A DNA stretch of 5,710 bases from Acidimicrobiia bacterium (GCA_029857855.1 JAOUGG010000217.1:1-5710); one strand, 5' to 3'. Positions 1 through 5,710 are shown, counted from the stretch's first letter. Notes: generated by a model not told the origin, from the sequence alone. Numbers and translations: made by a program.

Positions 1-142
1 CACCTACACCCGGGTCGCCGTGGAGGTCGATCACATCGAGGCGGACACGGTGTATCTCACCGATGCCCCCGACCTCGGCGCCGAGGTGGCTGTCACGTCG
101 GTTGCGGAACTGTACGGAGCCGACACGGGAGTGGGCAAATGA
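1..142 (+). CDS. C-terminal end of a probable RND efflux periplasmic adaptor (membrane fusion) subunit, partial
   Basis: This is the 3' end of a gene that begins outside the window. The reading frame starts at base 2 and gives 46 residues before TGA at 140-142. The peptide is beta-rich (TRVAVEVDHIEADTVYLT), followed by GAEVAVTSVAELYGADTG. A short strand pair, then 'G..V.V..VAEL.G...G' and the end of the protein, is how the membrane-proximal domain of HlyD/CusB-type adaptors tends to finish. The stop codon overlaps the start of the RND permease gene by four bases (ATGA), which implies translational coupling and supports the adaptor call. In the family, the adaptor links the RND permease to an outer-membrane channel or delivers substrate to the permease. 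Only the tail is visible, so the assignment rests mostly on gene order and the ending motif. Its promoter must lie upstream of the window. Confidence 0.72.
   Translation, partial: TYTRVAVEVDHIEADTVYLTDAPDLGAEVAVTSVAELYGADTGVGK
126..131 (+). promoter_or_regulatory. Ribosome binding site of the RND permease gene
   Basis: CGGGAG lies 7 bases before the ATG at 139, inside the last codons of the adaptor gene. It is a moderate Shine-Dalgarno match at good spacing and supports ATG 139 as the start. The ATGA overlap at 139-142 would also allow ribosomes to re-initiate after finishing the adaptor. Confidence 0.5.
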
Positions 143-3100
143 ACGAACTACGTGCATTGGTCCAAGTCAGTCTCCGGTATCGCTACGTCGTCGCATTTGG
201 TGCCTTCCTGGTACTCGTGCTCGGCGTGTTGCAGGTCCAGCGGATGCCGATCGACGTGTTCCCGGAGTTCGCGCCGCCTCAGGTCGAGATACAGACCCCC
301 GCGCTGGGGCTGTCGGCCGAGGAGGTCGAGCAGCTGATCACCGCGCCGCTCGAGGAATCCTTCGCCGGGCTTCCCAATCTCGAAACGATGCGGTCGAAGT
401 CGGTCGAGCAGCTGTCGTCGATCAAGCTGATCTTCGAGCGTGGAACCGATCTGATGGAGGCTCGTCAGGCGGTTCAGGAACGTCTCTCCCTGGTGGTGCC
501 GACCCTGCCGACGTGGGCCGCGCCGCCGAATGTGATGCCCCCGCTTTCGTCCACCGCCCGCACGGTCAAGATCGGCATCCGCAGCGACACCTTGTCGACC
601 GTCGACCTGTCGATGATCACCTACTGGACCATCCGGGAACGCCTGCTGCGGGTGCCCGGGGTCGCCAACGTGGCCATCTGGGGTGAACGTATCGACATCC
701 CGACGATGCAGGTCGACCCGCAGCTCCTGGCGGAGAACAACGTGACCGCGACCGAGGTGATGCGGGTGATGTCCGACACCCTCGACTCGGGCATGGTCCA
801 GTATTCGGAGGGTTCGATCGTCGGTACGGGCGGCTTCCTCGACACGGCGGCCGCTCGGCTGCCGGTTCACTACGAGTCCGCCGTCAGTGACGCCGACAGC
901 CTCGGCCTCGTGCCCCTCAACGACCGGACCAACGCCGCCGGCGAACAGCTCCGCCTGAACGATGTCGGTACCGTCGTCCACGACACATGGCCGATGATCG
1001 GTGATGCCGTGGTGAACGGCGGCGAGGGCCTGTTGCTCATCGTAGAGAAGTTCCCGTGGGCCAACACGGTGGAGGTGACCGACGGGGTCGAGACGGCCAT
1101 GGCCGATATGGCCCCCGGCCTTCCCGGTGTGGAATACGACACGACCATCTTCCGGCCGGCCACGTTCGTCGAGATCTCGATCGAGAACCTGACCCGGGCC
1201 ATCCTCATCGGTGCCGCGCTGGTCGTGCTCATCCTGTTGCTGTTCCTGTTCGAGTGGCGGACCGCGCTGATCAGCGCCACGATCATCCCGCTTTCGCTGA
1301 TGGCGACCCTGCTGGTGATGCCGCTGTTCGGCGCCAGCGTCTCGACCATCAACGTGATGGTGCTGGCCGGCCTGGTGATCGCGGTGGGGGCGGTCGTCGA
1401 CGACGCCATCGTCGACGTCGAGAACATCGTCAGACGATTACGTGAGCAACGGGCCAGTGGTATCCACGTACCGACCTCCAAGATCGTGGTCGACGCCTCG
1501 GTCGAGGTTCGCAACGCCATCGTCTACGCGTCGCTCATCGAGGCCGTTGCGCTGATGCCGGTGTTCTTCCTCGAAGGTTTGTCGGGTGCGTTCTTCCAGC
1601 CGCTGGCCCGGGCCTATGTGATTGCCGTGCTGGTCTCCGGTTTCATCGCCATGACCGTGACGCCGGCCCTGAGCTACATCCTGTTGCGGAAGGCTCCGCT
1701 CGACGGCCGGCAGTCGCCGATCATCGCGCCGCTGCATCGGGGTTACACCAGGGTGCTGAAGCCGATCCTGGCCCGGCCGATGATGGCGGTTGGTGCGTTC
1801 GCCATCCTCGCCGTGTCTGGATTCGGTGTCTATCCCCAGCTCGGGCAGGAGCTGCTGCCCGACTTCAAGGAACGGGATTTTCTGATGCACTGGCTCGGCA
1901 AGCCGGGCACGTCGCATCCCGAGATGGTCCGCATCTCCCAGCTGGCCTGCCAGGAACTCATGACCATCGACGGGGTCAACAACTGCGGTTCCCACATCGG
2001 CCAGGCGTTGCTCATGGACGAGGTCTACGGCATCTACTTCGGTGAGAACTGGATCAGCGTCGACCCCTCCGTCGACTACGACGAGACCCTGAACGAGGTG
2101 CAGACCCTGGTCGACGGCTACCCGGGCCTCTACCGCGACGTCCAGACCTACCTGAAGGAACGGATTCGTGAGGTGCTGACGGGCTCGAGCCATCCGATTG
2201 TCGTCCGGATCTACGGCGAGGATCTCGATGTACTCCGGGAGAAGGCGGCCGAGGTCGAAGCCGCCCTGTCGGCGAACGACGGCCTCACCGATGTGCACAC
2301 CGAGCTGCTGGTCGACGTACCCCAGGTCGACATCACGGTTGATCTCGACCGAGCTCGGGAGTATGGCGTCAAGCCGGGCGATGTCCGGCGGCAGGCCGGC
2401 TATCTGCTGGCCGGTGAGGAGGCAGGCGACATCCATACGGCCAACCGGACCTTCGACGTCAACATCTGGAGCGCACCCCAGTACCGCGACAGTATGACCG
2501 ACATCTACAACCTGCCCATCGAGACGCCGAACGGCGGGCGGGTGGCGCTCCAGGAGATCGCCGACATCAGCATCGTGCCGACGGCCAACGCGGTGAACCG
2601 GGAGAACCTGGCCCGACGGATCCACGTCGAGGCCGAGTTGAACGGCCTCGACCTGGCCACGGCGGTCGACGACGTTGAGGACGCCCTCGACGAGATGGAC
2701 TTTCCGACAGGCTACTACCCGGAACTGCTCGGCGAGTTCTCCGAGCGGCAGGCGGCGTCGCGCAATCTGTTCCGGGTGTCGGTGCTGTCGGGGCTGCTGA
2801 TCTTCGCTCTCCTCTACATCTCCTACAACAGCCTCAGGCTGGCGGCACTGTCGTTCTTCGCCCTGTCGACCGCGCTGGTCGGAGGAGTGCTGGCGGCGGC
2901 ACTCTTCGGTGGCGTCCTGTCGCTCGGTTCGCTGGTCGGCTTCCTGACGATCCTCGGCATCGCGGCGAGGAACGGCATCATGCTGATCAACCACTATCAG
3001 CACCTCGAGCGCCACGAGGGCATGGAGTTCGGAACCGAACTCGTGCTGCGGGGAGCGAGGGAGCGGGTGGCACCGATCCTGATGACCGCGCTGACCACGG

Positions 3101-3294
3101 GACTGGCCCTGGTTCCGCTGGTCGCGGCAGGAAACCTGCCCGGTCACGAGATCGAGTACCCGATGGCCATTGTCATCATCGGTGGCCTGGTGACCTCGAC
3201 GCTGGTCAACCTGTTCATCGTCCCGTCGCTGTACCTGCTGGTGGCGAAACCGAGCACCGATGAACCGGACGGCGCCGAGCTGGCCGCGGTCTGA
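139..3294 (+). CDS. RND-family efflux permease, CusA/CzcA (heavy-metal efflux)-like inner-membrane subunit
   Basis: A complete 1051-residue protein, the usual RND permease length (about 1020-1070). It is expected to be a proton-driven trimeric antiporter in the cytoplasmic membrane. The RND plan is clear: TM1 near 17-34, a large outer loop (36-350) with DVFPEFAPPQVEIQT at 39-53, TM2-TM6 at about 352-515, TM7 near 548-565, a second outer loop (566-880), and TM8-TM12 at about 881-1035. TM4 carries AVGAVVDDAIVDVENI (415-430), whose Asp421 and Asp422 match the proton-relay aspartates of AcrB. TM10 carries GIAARNGIMLINHYQHLE (940-957), with Arg944 near the place of AcrB Lys940. The 'DVFPEF.PP.V' and 'VDDAI.DVENI.RRLRE' signatures fit the CusA/CzcA-like branch common in actinobacteria and cyanobacteria rather than the drug-exporting HAE1 branch. 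The substrate is uncertain. Two of the three CusA copper-site methionines appear to be His and Glu here (by-eye alignment), so Cu(I)/Ag(I) export should not be assumed. It is co-transcribed with the upstream adaptor; no outer-membrane factor gene is in the window. Confidence 0.93.
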   Translation: MNELRALVQVSLRYRYVVAFGAFLVLVLGVLQVQRMPIDVFPEFAPPQVEIQTPALGLSAEEVEQLITAPLEESFAGLPNLETMRSKSVEQLSSIKLIFERGTDLMEARQAVQERLSLVVPTLPTWAAPPNVMPPLSSTARTVKIGIRSDTLSTVDLSMITYWTIRERLLRVPGVANVAIWGERIDIPTMQVDPQLLAENNVTATEVMRVMSDTLDSGMVQYSEGSIVGTGGFLDTAAARLPVHYESAVSDADSLGLVPLNDRTNAAGEQLRLNDVGTVVHDTWPMIGDAVVNGGEGLLLIVEKFPWANTVEVTDGVETAMADMAPGLPGVEYDTTIFRPATFVEISIENLTRAILIGAALVVLILLLFLFEWRTALISATIIPLSLMATLLVMPLFGASVSTINVMVLAGLVIAVGAVVDDAIVDVENIVRRLREQRASGIHVPTSKIVVDASVEVRNAIVYASLIEAVALMPVFFLEGLSGAFFQPLARAYVIAVLVSGFIAMTVTPALSYILLRKAPLDGRQSPIIAPLHRGYTRVLKPILARPMMAVGAFAILAVSGFGVYPQLGQELLPDFKERDFLMHWLGKPGTSHPEMVRISQLACQELMTIDGVNNCGSHIGQALLMDEVYGIYFGENWISVDPSVDYDETLNEVQTLVDGYPGLYRDVQTYLKERIREVLTGSSHPIVVRIYGEDLDVLREKAAEVEAALSANDGLTDVHTELLVDVPQVDITVDLDRAREYGVKPGDVRRQAGYLLAGEEAGDIHTANRTFDVNIWSAPQYRDSMTDIYNLPIETPNGGRVALQEIADISIVPTANAVNRENLARRIHVEAELNGLDLATAVDDVEDALDEMDFPTGYYPELLGEFSERQAASRNLFRVSVLSGLLIFALLYISYNSLRLAALSFFALSTALVGGVLAAALFGGVLSLGSLVGFLTILGIAARNGIMLINHYQHLERHEGMEFGTELVLRGARERVAPILMTALTTGLALVPLVAAGNLPGHEIEYPMAIVIIGGLVTSTLVNLFIVPSLYLLVAKPSTDEPDGAELAAV

Positions 3295-3339
3295 TGGGCT
3301 GCATCCGGCTCGGCCCCAAGGACAGTGCCCCAGCTCAGT

Positions 3340-3377
3340 GTGAAGGTCGGCCGGCGCTACCGCCGGTCGGCCTTCAC
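3340..3377. terminator. Strong hairpin between convergent genes, probable bidirectional terminator
   Basis: Arms 3340-3356 and 3361-3377 pair over 17 positions around a 4-base CTAC loop. Fifteen are Watson-Crick pairs and two are G-T pairs (3347 and 3350 with their partners). The stem is very GC-rich and no T-run follows on either strand, as is common for terminators in high-GC actinobacteria. It lies 45 bases after the RND stop codon, and its right arm contains the stop codon of the leftward DUF1330 gene (3374-3376). It could therefore end both transcripts. Termination itself is inferred from structure and position. Confidence 0.72.
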
Positions 3378-3811
3378 GATGTCGAAGTCAGCCCACCATC
3401 GCCGATTTCGACCAGAGGTATGAGGCGGGAGTCCTCGAGCGCCGCCGTTCGGTGGCCGATACCGTCGAGGTAGGCCGGGTTGGTGGCGAAGGCGAAGAAG
3501 TCGTCGACCGAACGTTGGCGGACGGCGAGCACGAGGTCCCACCGTTCGTCGTCGGGCCCGATGAAGACCGGGCCGCCCTCGGCCTGGAACACGACCTCGC
3601 CGCCCGAGGCGAGCAGGTGCGGGAGGGTGTGCTCGCTGTACCGTCGATACGCTTCGGCTCCGGAGACGGGCTCGGCCGGCGCGAGATCGGGGTGGTTCGA
3701 ATAGTCGGCAGCCTCCCGGAACCGGAGCAGGTTCAACATGGTCACCGGGCCCGTGAGGTTGCGCCGGACGAGGGCCACGGCGTTCGCTTCGGTCGGTTCG
3801 AGATAGGGCAT
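3374..3811 (-). CDS. DUF1330 family protein of unknown function
   Basis: A 145-residue protein read leftward, starting at ATG 3811 (MPYLEPTEANAVALVRR). An in-frame GTG seven codons upstream would add MVCDDGP, but the conserved start resembles the ATG version. Family marks are GPVTMLNLLRFRE (21-33), SGAEAYRRYS (50-59), VFIGP then a WD pair (82-92), SVDDFFAFATNPAYLDG (101-117) and RTAALEDSRLIPL (121-133). DUF1330 proteins fold as small dimeric alpha-beta barrels (ferredoxin-like). No general reaction has been established for them, so no enzyme activity is claimed. There are no signal peptide or membrane segments, so it is presumably cytoplasmic. It converges on the RND gene across a shared hairpin and diverges from gpmI. 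The base composition matches its neighbours. No Shine-Dalgarno sequence precedes the ATG, so the transcript may be leaderless or weakly initiated. Confidence 0.85.
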   Translation of the reverse strand: MPYLEPTEANAVALVRRNLTGPVTMLNLLRFREAADYSNHPDLAPAEPVSGAEAYRRYSEHTLPHLLASGGEVVFQAEGGPVFIGPDDERWDLVLAVRQRSVDDFFAFATNPAYLDGIGHRTAALEDSRLIPLVEIGDGGLTSTS

Positions 3812-3817
3812 GGGACC

Positions 3818-3823
3818 ATCATC
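3818..3823 (-). promoter_or_regulatory. Possible -10 element for a leaderless DUF1330 transcript (weak)
   Basis: On the minus strand GATGAT ends 6 bases before the ATG at 3811. This is the same spacing as the TATGCT element before gpmI. Four of six bases agree with TATAAT, but the first T is absent and no convincing -35 lies 16-19 bases upstream. It is listed because the gene lacks a ribosome binding site; it could easily be chance. Confidence 0.22.
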
Positions 3824-3859
3824 GCAGACCACGACCGTCGCCGGAACGGGAATCCGGCG

Positions 3860-3874
3860 CGGGCCAATGGCCCG
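3860..3874. promoter_or_regulatory. Perfect 15-bp dyad in the divergent intergenic region, candidate operator
   Basis: CGGGCCAATGGCCCG is perfectly symmetric about a central A at 3867. It lies 56 bases from the DUF1330 start and 61 from the gpmI start, almost the midpoint of the 116-base gap. That suits a regulator site shared by both genes. No regulator gene is adjacent and the motif is not one I recognise. Short GC palindromes arise by chance in such DNA, so the functional reading is tentative. Confidence 0.35.
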
Positions 3875-3890
3875 TGGTGTCCGCCGGAGC

Positions 3891-3921
3891 TGGACGTCCC
3901 GAGGGGGAGCCGTCCTATGCT
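3891..3921 (+). promoter_or_regulatory. Probable gpmI promoter giving a leaderless mRNA
   Basis: TATGCT at 3916-3921 fits the actinobacterial TANNNT -10 pattern. TGGACG at 3891-3896 is a 4/6 match to TTGACA with a 19-base spacer. Six bases separate the -10 from ATG 3928, so transcription would begin at or beside the A of the start codon. The only good purine-rich stretch (GAGGGGGAG, 3901-3909) is 18 bases before the ATG, too far for a normal ribosome binding site. The leaderless reading therefore explains the start better. The -35 overlaps the 8-bp palindrome GGACGTCC (3892-3899). Confidence 0.5.
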
Positions 3922-3927
3922 GGAAAC

Positions 3928-5625
3928 ATGGCAGCCACCGATTCCGAGATTTCGTCCAACACCGTGTCCCAGGCCCTTTCGCTTCGGCCGCTCCCCGAGT
4001 TCGCAGGTCGTCCCGGGCCGCTGCTGATCATCGTGGCCGATGGGGTTGGTGTGGCTCCGCCGGTCGACTCCAATGCGGTGTACCGGGCCCACACGCCGAC
4101 GCTCGATGCCCTGGCCGAGTCACCGCTCTACACCGAACTGGCGGCCCACGGTAAGGCGGTCGGCCTGCCCACCGACGACGACATGGGCAACTCCGAGGTC
4201 GGCCACAACGCCCTGGGCGCCGGCCGGATCTTCGACCAGGGAGCCAAGCTCGTCAACAAGGCGATCGCCGATGGTTCGCTGTTCGAGTCCGAGCACTGGA
4301 AGACGGCGGTCGCCCGGGGCCTCGACGGCGGCACCCTGCACCTTCTCGGCCTGCACTCGGACGGCAACGTCCACTCCCACACCGATCACCTCTACGCCAT
4401 GTTGAGGCGCGCCGCCGCCGACGGCGTGCGCCGAGCCCGGATCCACATCCTCCACGACGGTCGCGACGTGCCCTCCCGGTCCGCCCTCGACTACGTCGAC
4501 GCCACCGAGGCGGTCCTGGCCGAGATCAACGCCGGCCACGACGGCGCCGACTTCCGTATCGCCTCCGGCGGCGGCCGCATGTACATCACGATGGACCGCT
4601 ACGAGGCCGACTGGGCCATGGTCGAGCGGGGCTACCAGTGCCACACCCACGGCGTCGGCCGTCCGTTCCTCTCCGCCACCGATGCGGTCGAGACGATGTA
4701 CGTTGAAACCGATCGGGGTGACCAGTACCTCGAGGAGTTCGTGGTGGTCGAGGGCGACGCGGGCGCTGCCGGCGACCCGATCGGCATCATGGCCGACGGC
4801 GATGCCGTCATCCTGTTCAACTTCCGGGGCGACCGGGCCATAGAAATCTCGCGGGCCTACGAGGAGGCCGGGTTCACCCCGTTCGATCGCACCGCCAACG
4901 GAGCCGTCAGCCACCCCGACGTTTTCTTCGCCGGGATGCTCGAATACGACGGCGACACCCACGTGCCGAAGAACTACCTGGTCGCCCCACCCTCGATCTC
5001 CCGCACGATGAGTCAGTACCTGTGTGCCGAAGGCCTTCCCAGCTTCGCCATCAGTGAGACCCAGAAGTTCGGTCACGTCACCTACTTCTGGAACGGTAAC
5101 CGCTCCGGCTACATCGACCCAGACCTGGAGACCTACGTCGAGATCCCGTCCGACAACGTCGAGTTCAACAAGACACCGGGTATGAAGGCGCGGGAGATCA
5201 CGGCCAAGACGATCGAGCTGCTGGAGACCGGCCGCTACCGCTGGGGCCGTATCAATTTTCCCAACGGTGACATGGTGGGCCACACCGGCGATCTCGACGC
5301 CACGATCGAGGCGATGGAGGTGGTGGAGGAGTGCGTCGAGCGGCTGATGCGGGTGATCGACGAGCTCGACGGCCTCCTCATCTACACCGCCGACCACGGC
5401 AACGCCGACATCATGTACACCGAGAAAGACGGGGTGCGCTCGCCCAAAACCTCGCACACGCTCAGCCCGGTGCCGTTCGCCATCTACGATCCCCGCTACG
5501 AGGGTGAGTACCACCTGGCCCCTGTCGAGGGCGCGGGTCTGAGTCACGTGGCGGCCACGGTGTTGAACCTGCTCGGGTACCAGGCCCCCGACGACTACAA
5601 CCCCAGCCTTATCACCTTCGACTGA
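3928..5625 (+). CDS. gpmI: 2,3-bisphosphoglycerate-independent phosphoglycerate mutase, plant/trypanosomatid-type
   Basis: This cytoplasmic enzyme interconverts 3- and 2-phosphoglycerate in glycolysis and gluconeogenesis through a phosphoserine intermediate, using two metal ions (usually Mn). Residues are numbered from ATG 3928 (565 aa). The metal-binding Asp is at 38 (IVADGVG), and the catalytic Ser89 lies in MGNSEVGHNALGAGR. The substrate-binding region includes HSH 149-151, DGRD 177-180, GGGRMYITMDRYE with Arg217 and Arg224, and FRGDR with Arg300 and Arg303. The second metal-site set includes Lys380 (ETQKFGHVTYFWNG), Asp448 and His452 (NGDMVGHTGD), Asp489 and His490 (TADHGNAD) and His510 (TSHTL). 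Every expected catalytic residue is present. The 'GHNALGAGRIF.QGAKLV' and 'FWNGNRSG' wording and the length above 550 match plant and trypanosomatid enzymes; typical bacterial ones are about 510 aa with GHLNIGAGR. An in-frame GTG at 3874 would add 18 unconserved residues. ATG 3928 is preferred because of the promoter spacing. Confidence 0.96.
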   Translation: MAATDSEISSNTVSQALSLRPLPEFAGRPGPLLIIVADGVGVAPPVDSNAVYRAHTPTLDALAESPLYTELAAHGKAVGLPTDDDMGNSEVGHNALGAGRIFDQGAKLVNKAIADGSLFESEHWKTAVARGLDGGTLHLLGLHSDGNVHSHTDHLYAMLRRAAADGVRRARIHILHDGRDVPSRSALDYVDATEAVLAEINAGHDGADFRIASGGGRMYITMDRYEADWAMVERGYQCHTHGVGRPFLSATDAVETMYVETDRGDQYLEEFVVVEGDAGAAGDPIGIMADGDAVILFNFRGDRAIEISRAYEEAGFTPFDRTANGAVSHPDVFFAGMLEYDGDTHVPKNYLVAPPSISRTMSQYLCAEGLPSFAISETQKFGHVTYFWNGNRSGYIDPDLETYVEIPSDNVEFNKTPGMKAREITAKTIELLETGRYRWGRINFPNGDMVGHTGDLDATIEAMEVVEECVERLMRVIDELDGLLIYTADHGNADIMYTEKDGVRSPKTSHTLSPVPFAIYDPRYEGEYHLAPVEGAGLSHVAATVLNLLGYQAPDDYNPSLITFD

Positions 5626-5628
5626 CCC

Positions 5629-5672
5629 GCCCGGCCCTTCCCGCCTAGCCCGGCCCTTCCCGCCTAGCCCGG
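5629..5672. repeat. 19-bp tandem repeat, 2.3 copies
   Basis: The unit GCCCGGCCCTTCCCGCCTA occurs twice exactly (5629-5647 and 5648-5666), followed by its first six bases (5667-5672). It starts three bases after the gpmI stop codon. The copies are identical, which suggests recent duplication or slippage. No coding role is apparent on the plus strand. On the minus strand one frame is open through the repeat and two others end in it at TAG. Confidence 0.85.
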
Positions 5673-5674
5673 AT

Positions 5675-5708
5675 CTTTCGTAGCGGGTTCTGAGGAGGCT
5701 CGCGAAAG
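5675..5708. terminator. Imperfect stem-loop after gpmI, possible terminator
   Basis: CTTTCG (5675-5680) pairs with CGAAAG (5703-5708). A T-G pair, a one-base bulge (5701) and AGC/GCT (5682-5684 with 5698-5700) extend the stem, leaving a 13-base loop. It lies 50 bases after the gpmI stop and has no T-run. The same stretch holds GAGGAGG (5692-5698), which could instead be the ribosome binding site of a gene starting beyond the window. The sequence ends here, so neither reading can be settled. Confidence 0.35.
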
Positions 5709-5710
5709 GC

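Noticed and set aside
63..686. Plus-strand open frame of 207 codons over the adaptor/RND junction
   Set aside because: It is out of frame with both real genes and encodes an Arg/Gly/Ala-rich product of no known family.
1438..3147. Long open frame (569 codons) on the minus strand opposite the RND gene
   Set aside because: It is antisense to a well-supported RND permease. Its translation is rich in Arg, Asp, His and Gln with no family motif, as expected from the shadow of a GC-rich gene.
3296..3316. Small hairpin (GGGCTG with CGGCCC) right after the RND stop codon
   Set aside because: It has only six pairs, one of them G-T, around a 9-base loop. It is far weaker than the hairpin at 3340-3377 and expected by chance in such GC-rich DNA.
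3874..3927. GTG start giving gpmI 18 extra residues
   Set aside because: The added residues are not conserved. The segment also holds the probable -35 and -10 elements, so it is more likely promoter than coding sequence.
3452..4027. Plus-strand open frame of 191 codons across DUF1330 and the start of gpmI
   Set aside because: It overlaps the conserved DUF1330 gene on the other strand and runs through the divergent promoter region. It has no motif or ribosome binding site.
4120..5547. Long open frame (475 codons) on the minus strand opposite gpmI
   Set aside because: It lies entirely within gpmI, whose catalytic motifs are intact. The antisense product is low-complexity Val/Asp/Gly/His with no recognisable domain.
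3374..5625. A new defence or metabolic system formed by DUF1330 and gpmI
   Set aside because: The two genes are divergent with no shared pathway evident. gpmI is an ordinary complete housekeeping gene and no associated effector, nuclease or mobile element is present.

Overview
The window looks like ordinary chromosome from a high-GC bacterium, most probably an actinomycetote and possibly of the Acidimicrobiia type. The evidence is the strong preference for G or C at third codon positions, the kind of heavy-metal-type RND pump encoded, and an apparently leaderless promoter with a TANNNT -10 element. The taxon is an inference, because the window has no rRNA or other marker gene.

Layout: (1) Bases 1-142 hold the last 46 codons of a gene read rightward, probably the periplasmic adaptor (membrane fusion) subunit of an RND efflux pump. 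(2) It overlaps by ATGA the complete gene for the inner-membrane RND permease (139-3294, 1051 aa, CusA/CzcA-like), so the two form an operon that enters from the left. (3) A 17-bp hairpin at 3340-3377 lies between this operon and a convergent gene and probably terminates both. (4) A leftward gene (3374-3811) encodes a 145-aa DUF1330-family protein of unknown function. (5) A 116-bp divergent intergenic region (3812-3927) carries a perfect 15-bp dyad almost at its midpoint and a plausible leaderless promoter for the next gene. (6) gpmI (3928-5625, 565 aa) is cofactor-independent phosphoglycerate mutase. It keeps all the catalytic residues and is of the long form typical of plants and trypanosomatids. 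(7) The last 85 bases hold a 19-bp tandem repeat (2.3 copies) and an imperfect stem-loop that runs to the window edge.

The genes form three unrelated transcription units: metal or drug export (adaptor plus permease), a small protein of unknown function, and central glycolysis. No mobile element, CRISPR array, tRNA or rRNA is visible. I do not see a clearly new multi-gene system. The points most worth following are the lineage of the phosphoglycerate mutase, the cluster of Met/His/Cys residues in the RND pump that does not match the CusA three-methionine site, and the regulatory layout of the divergent region.
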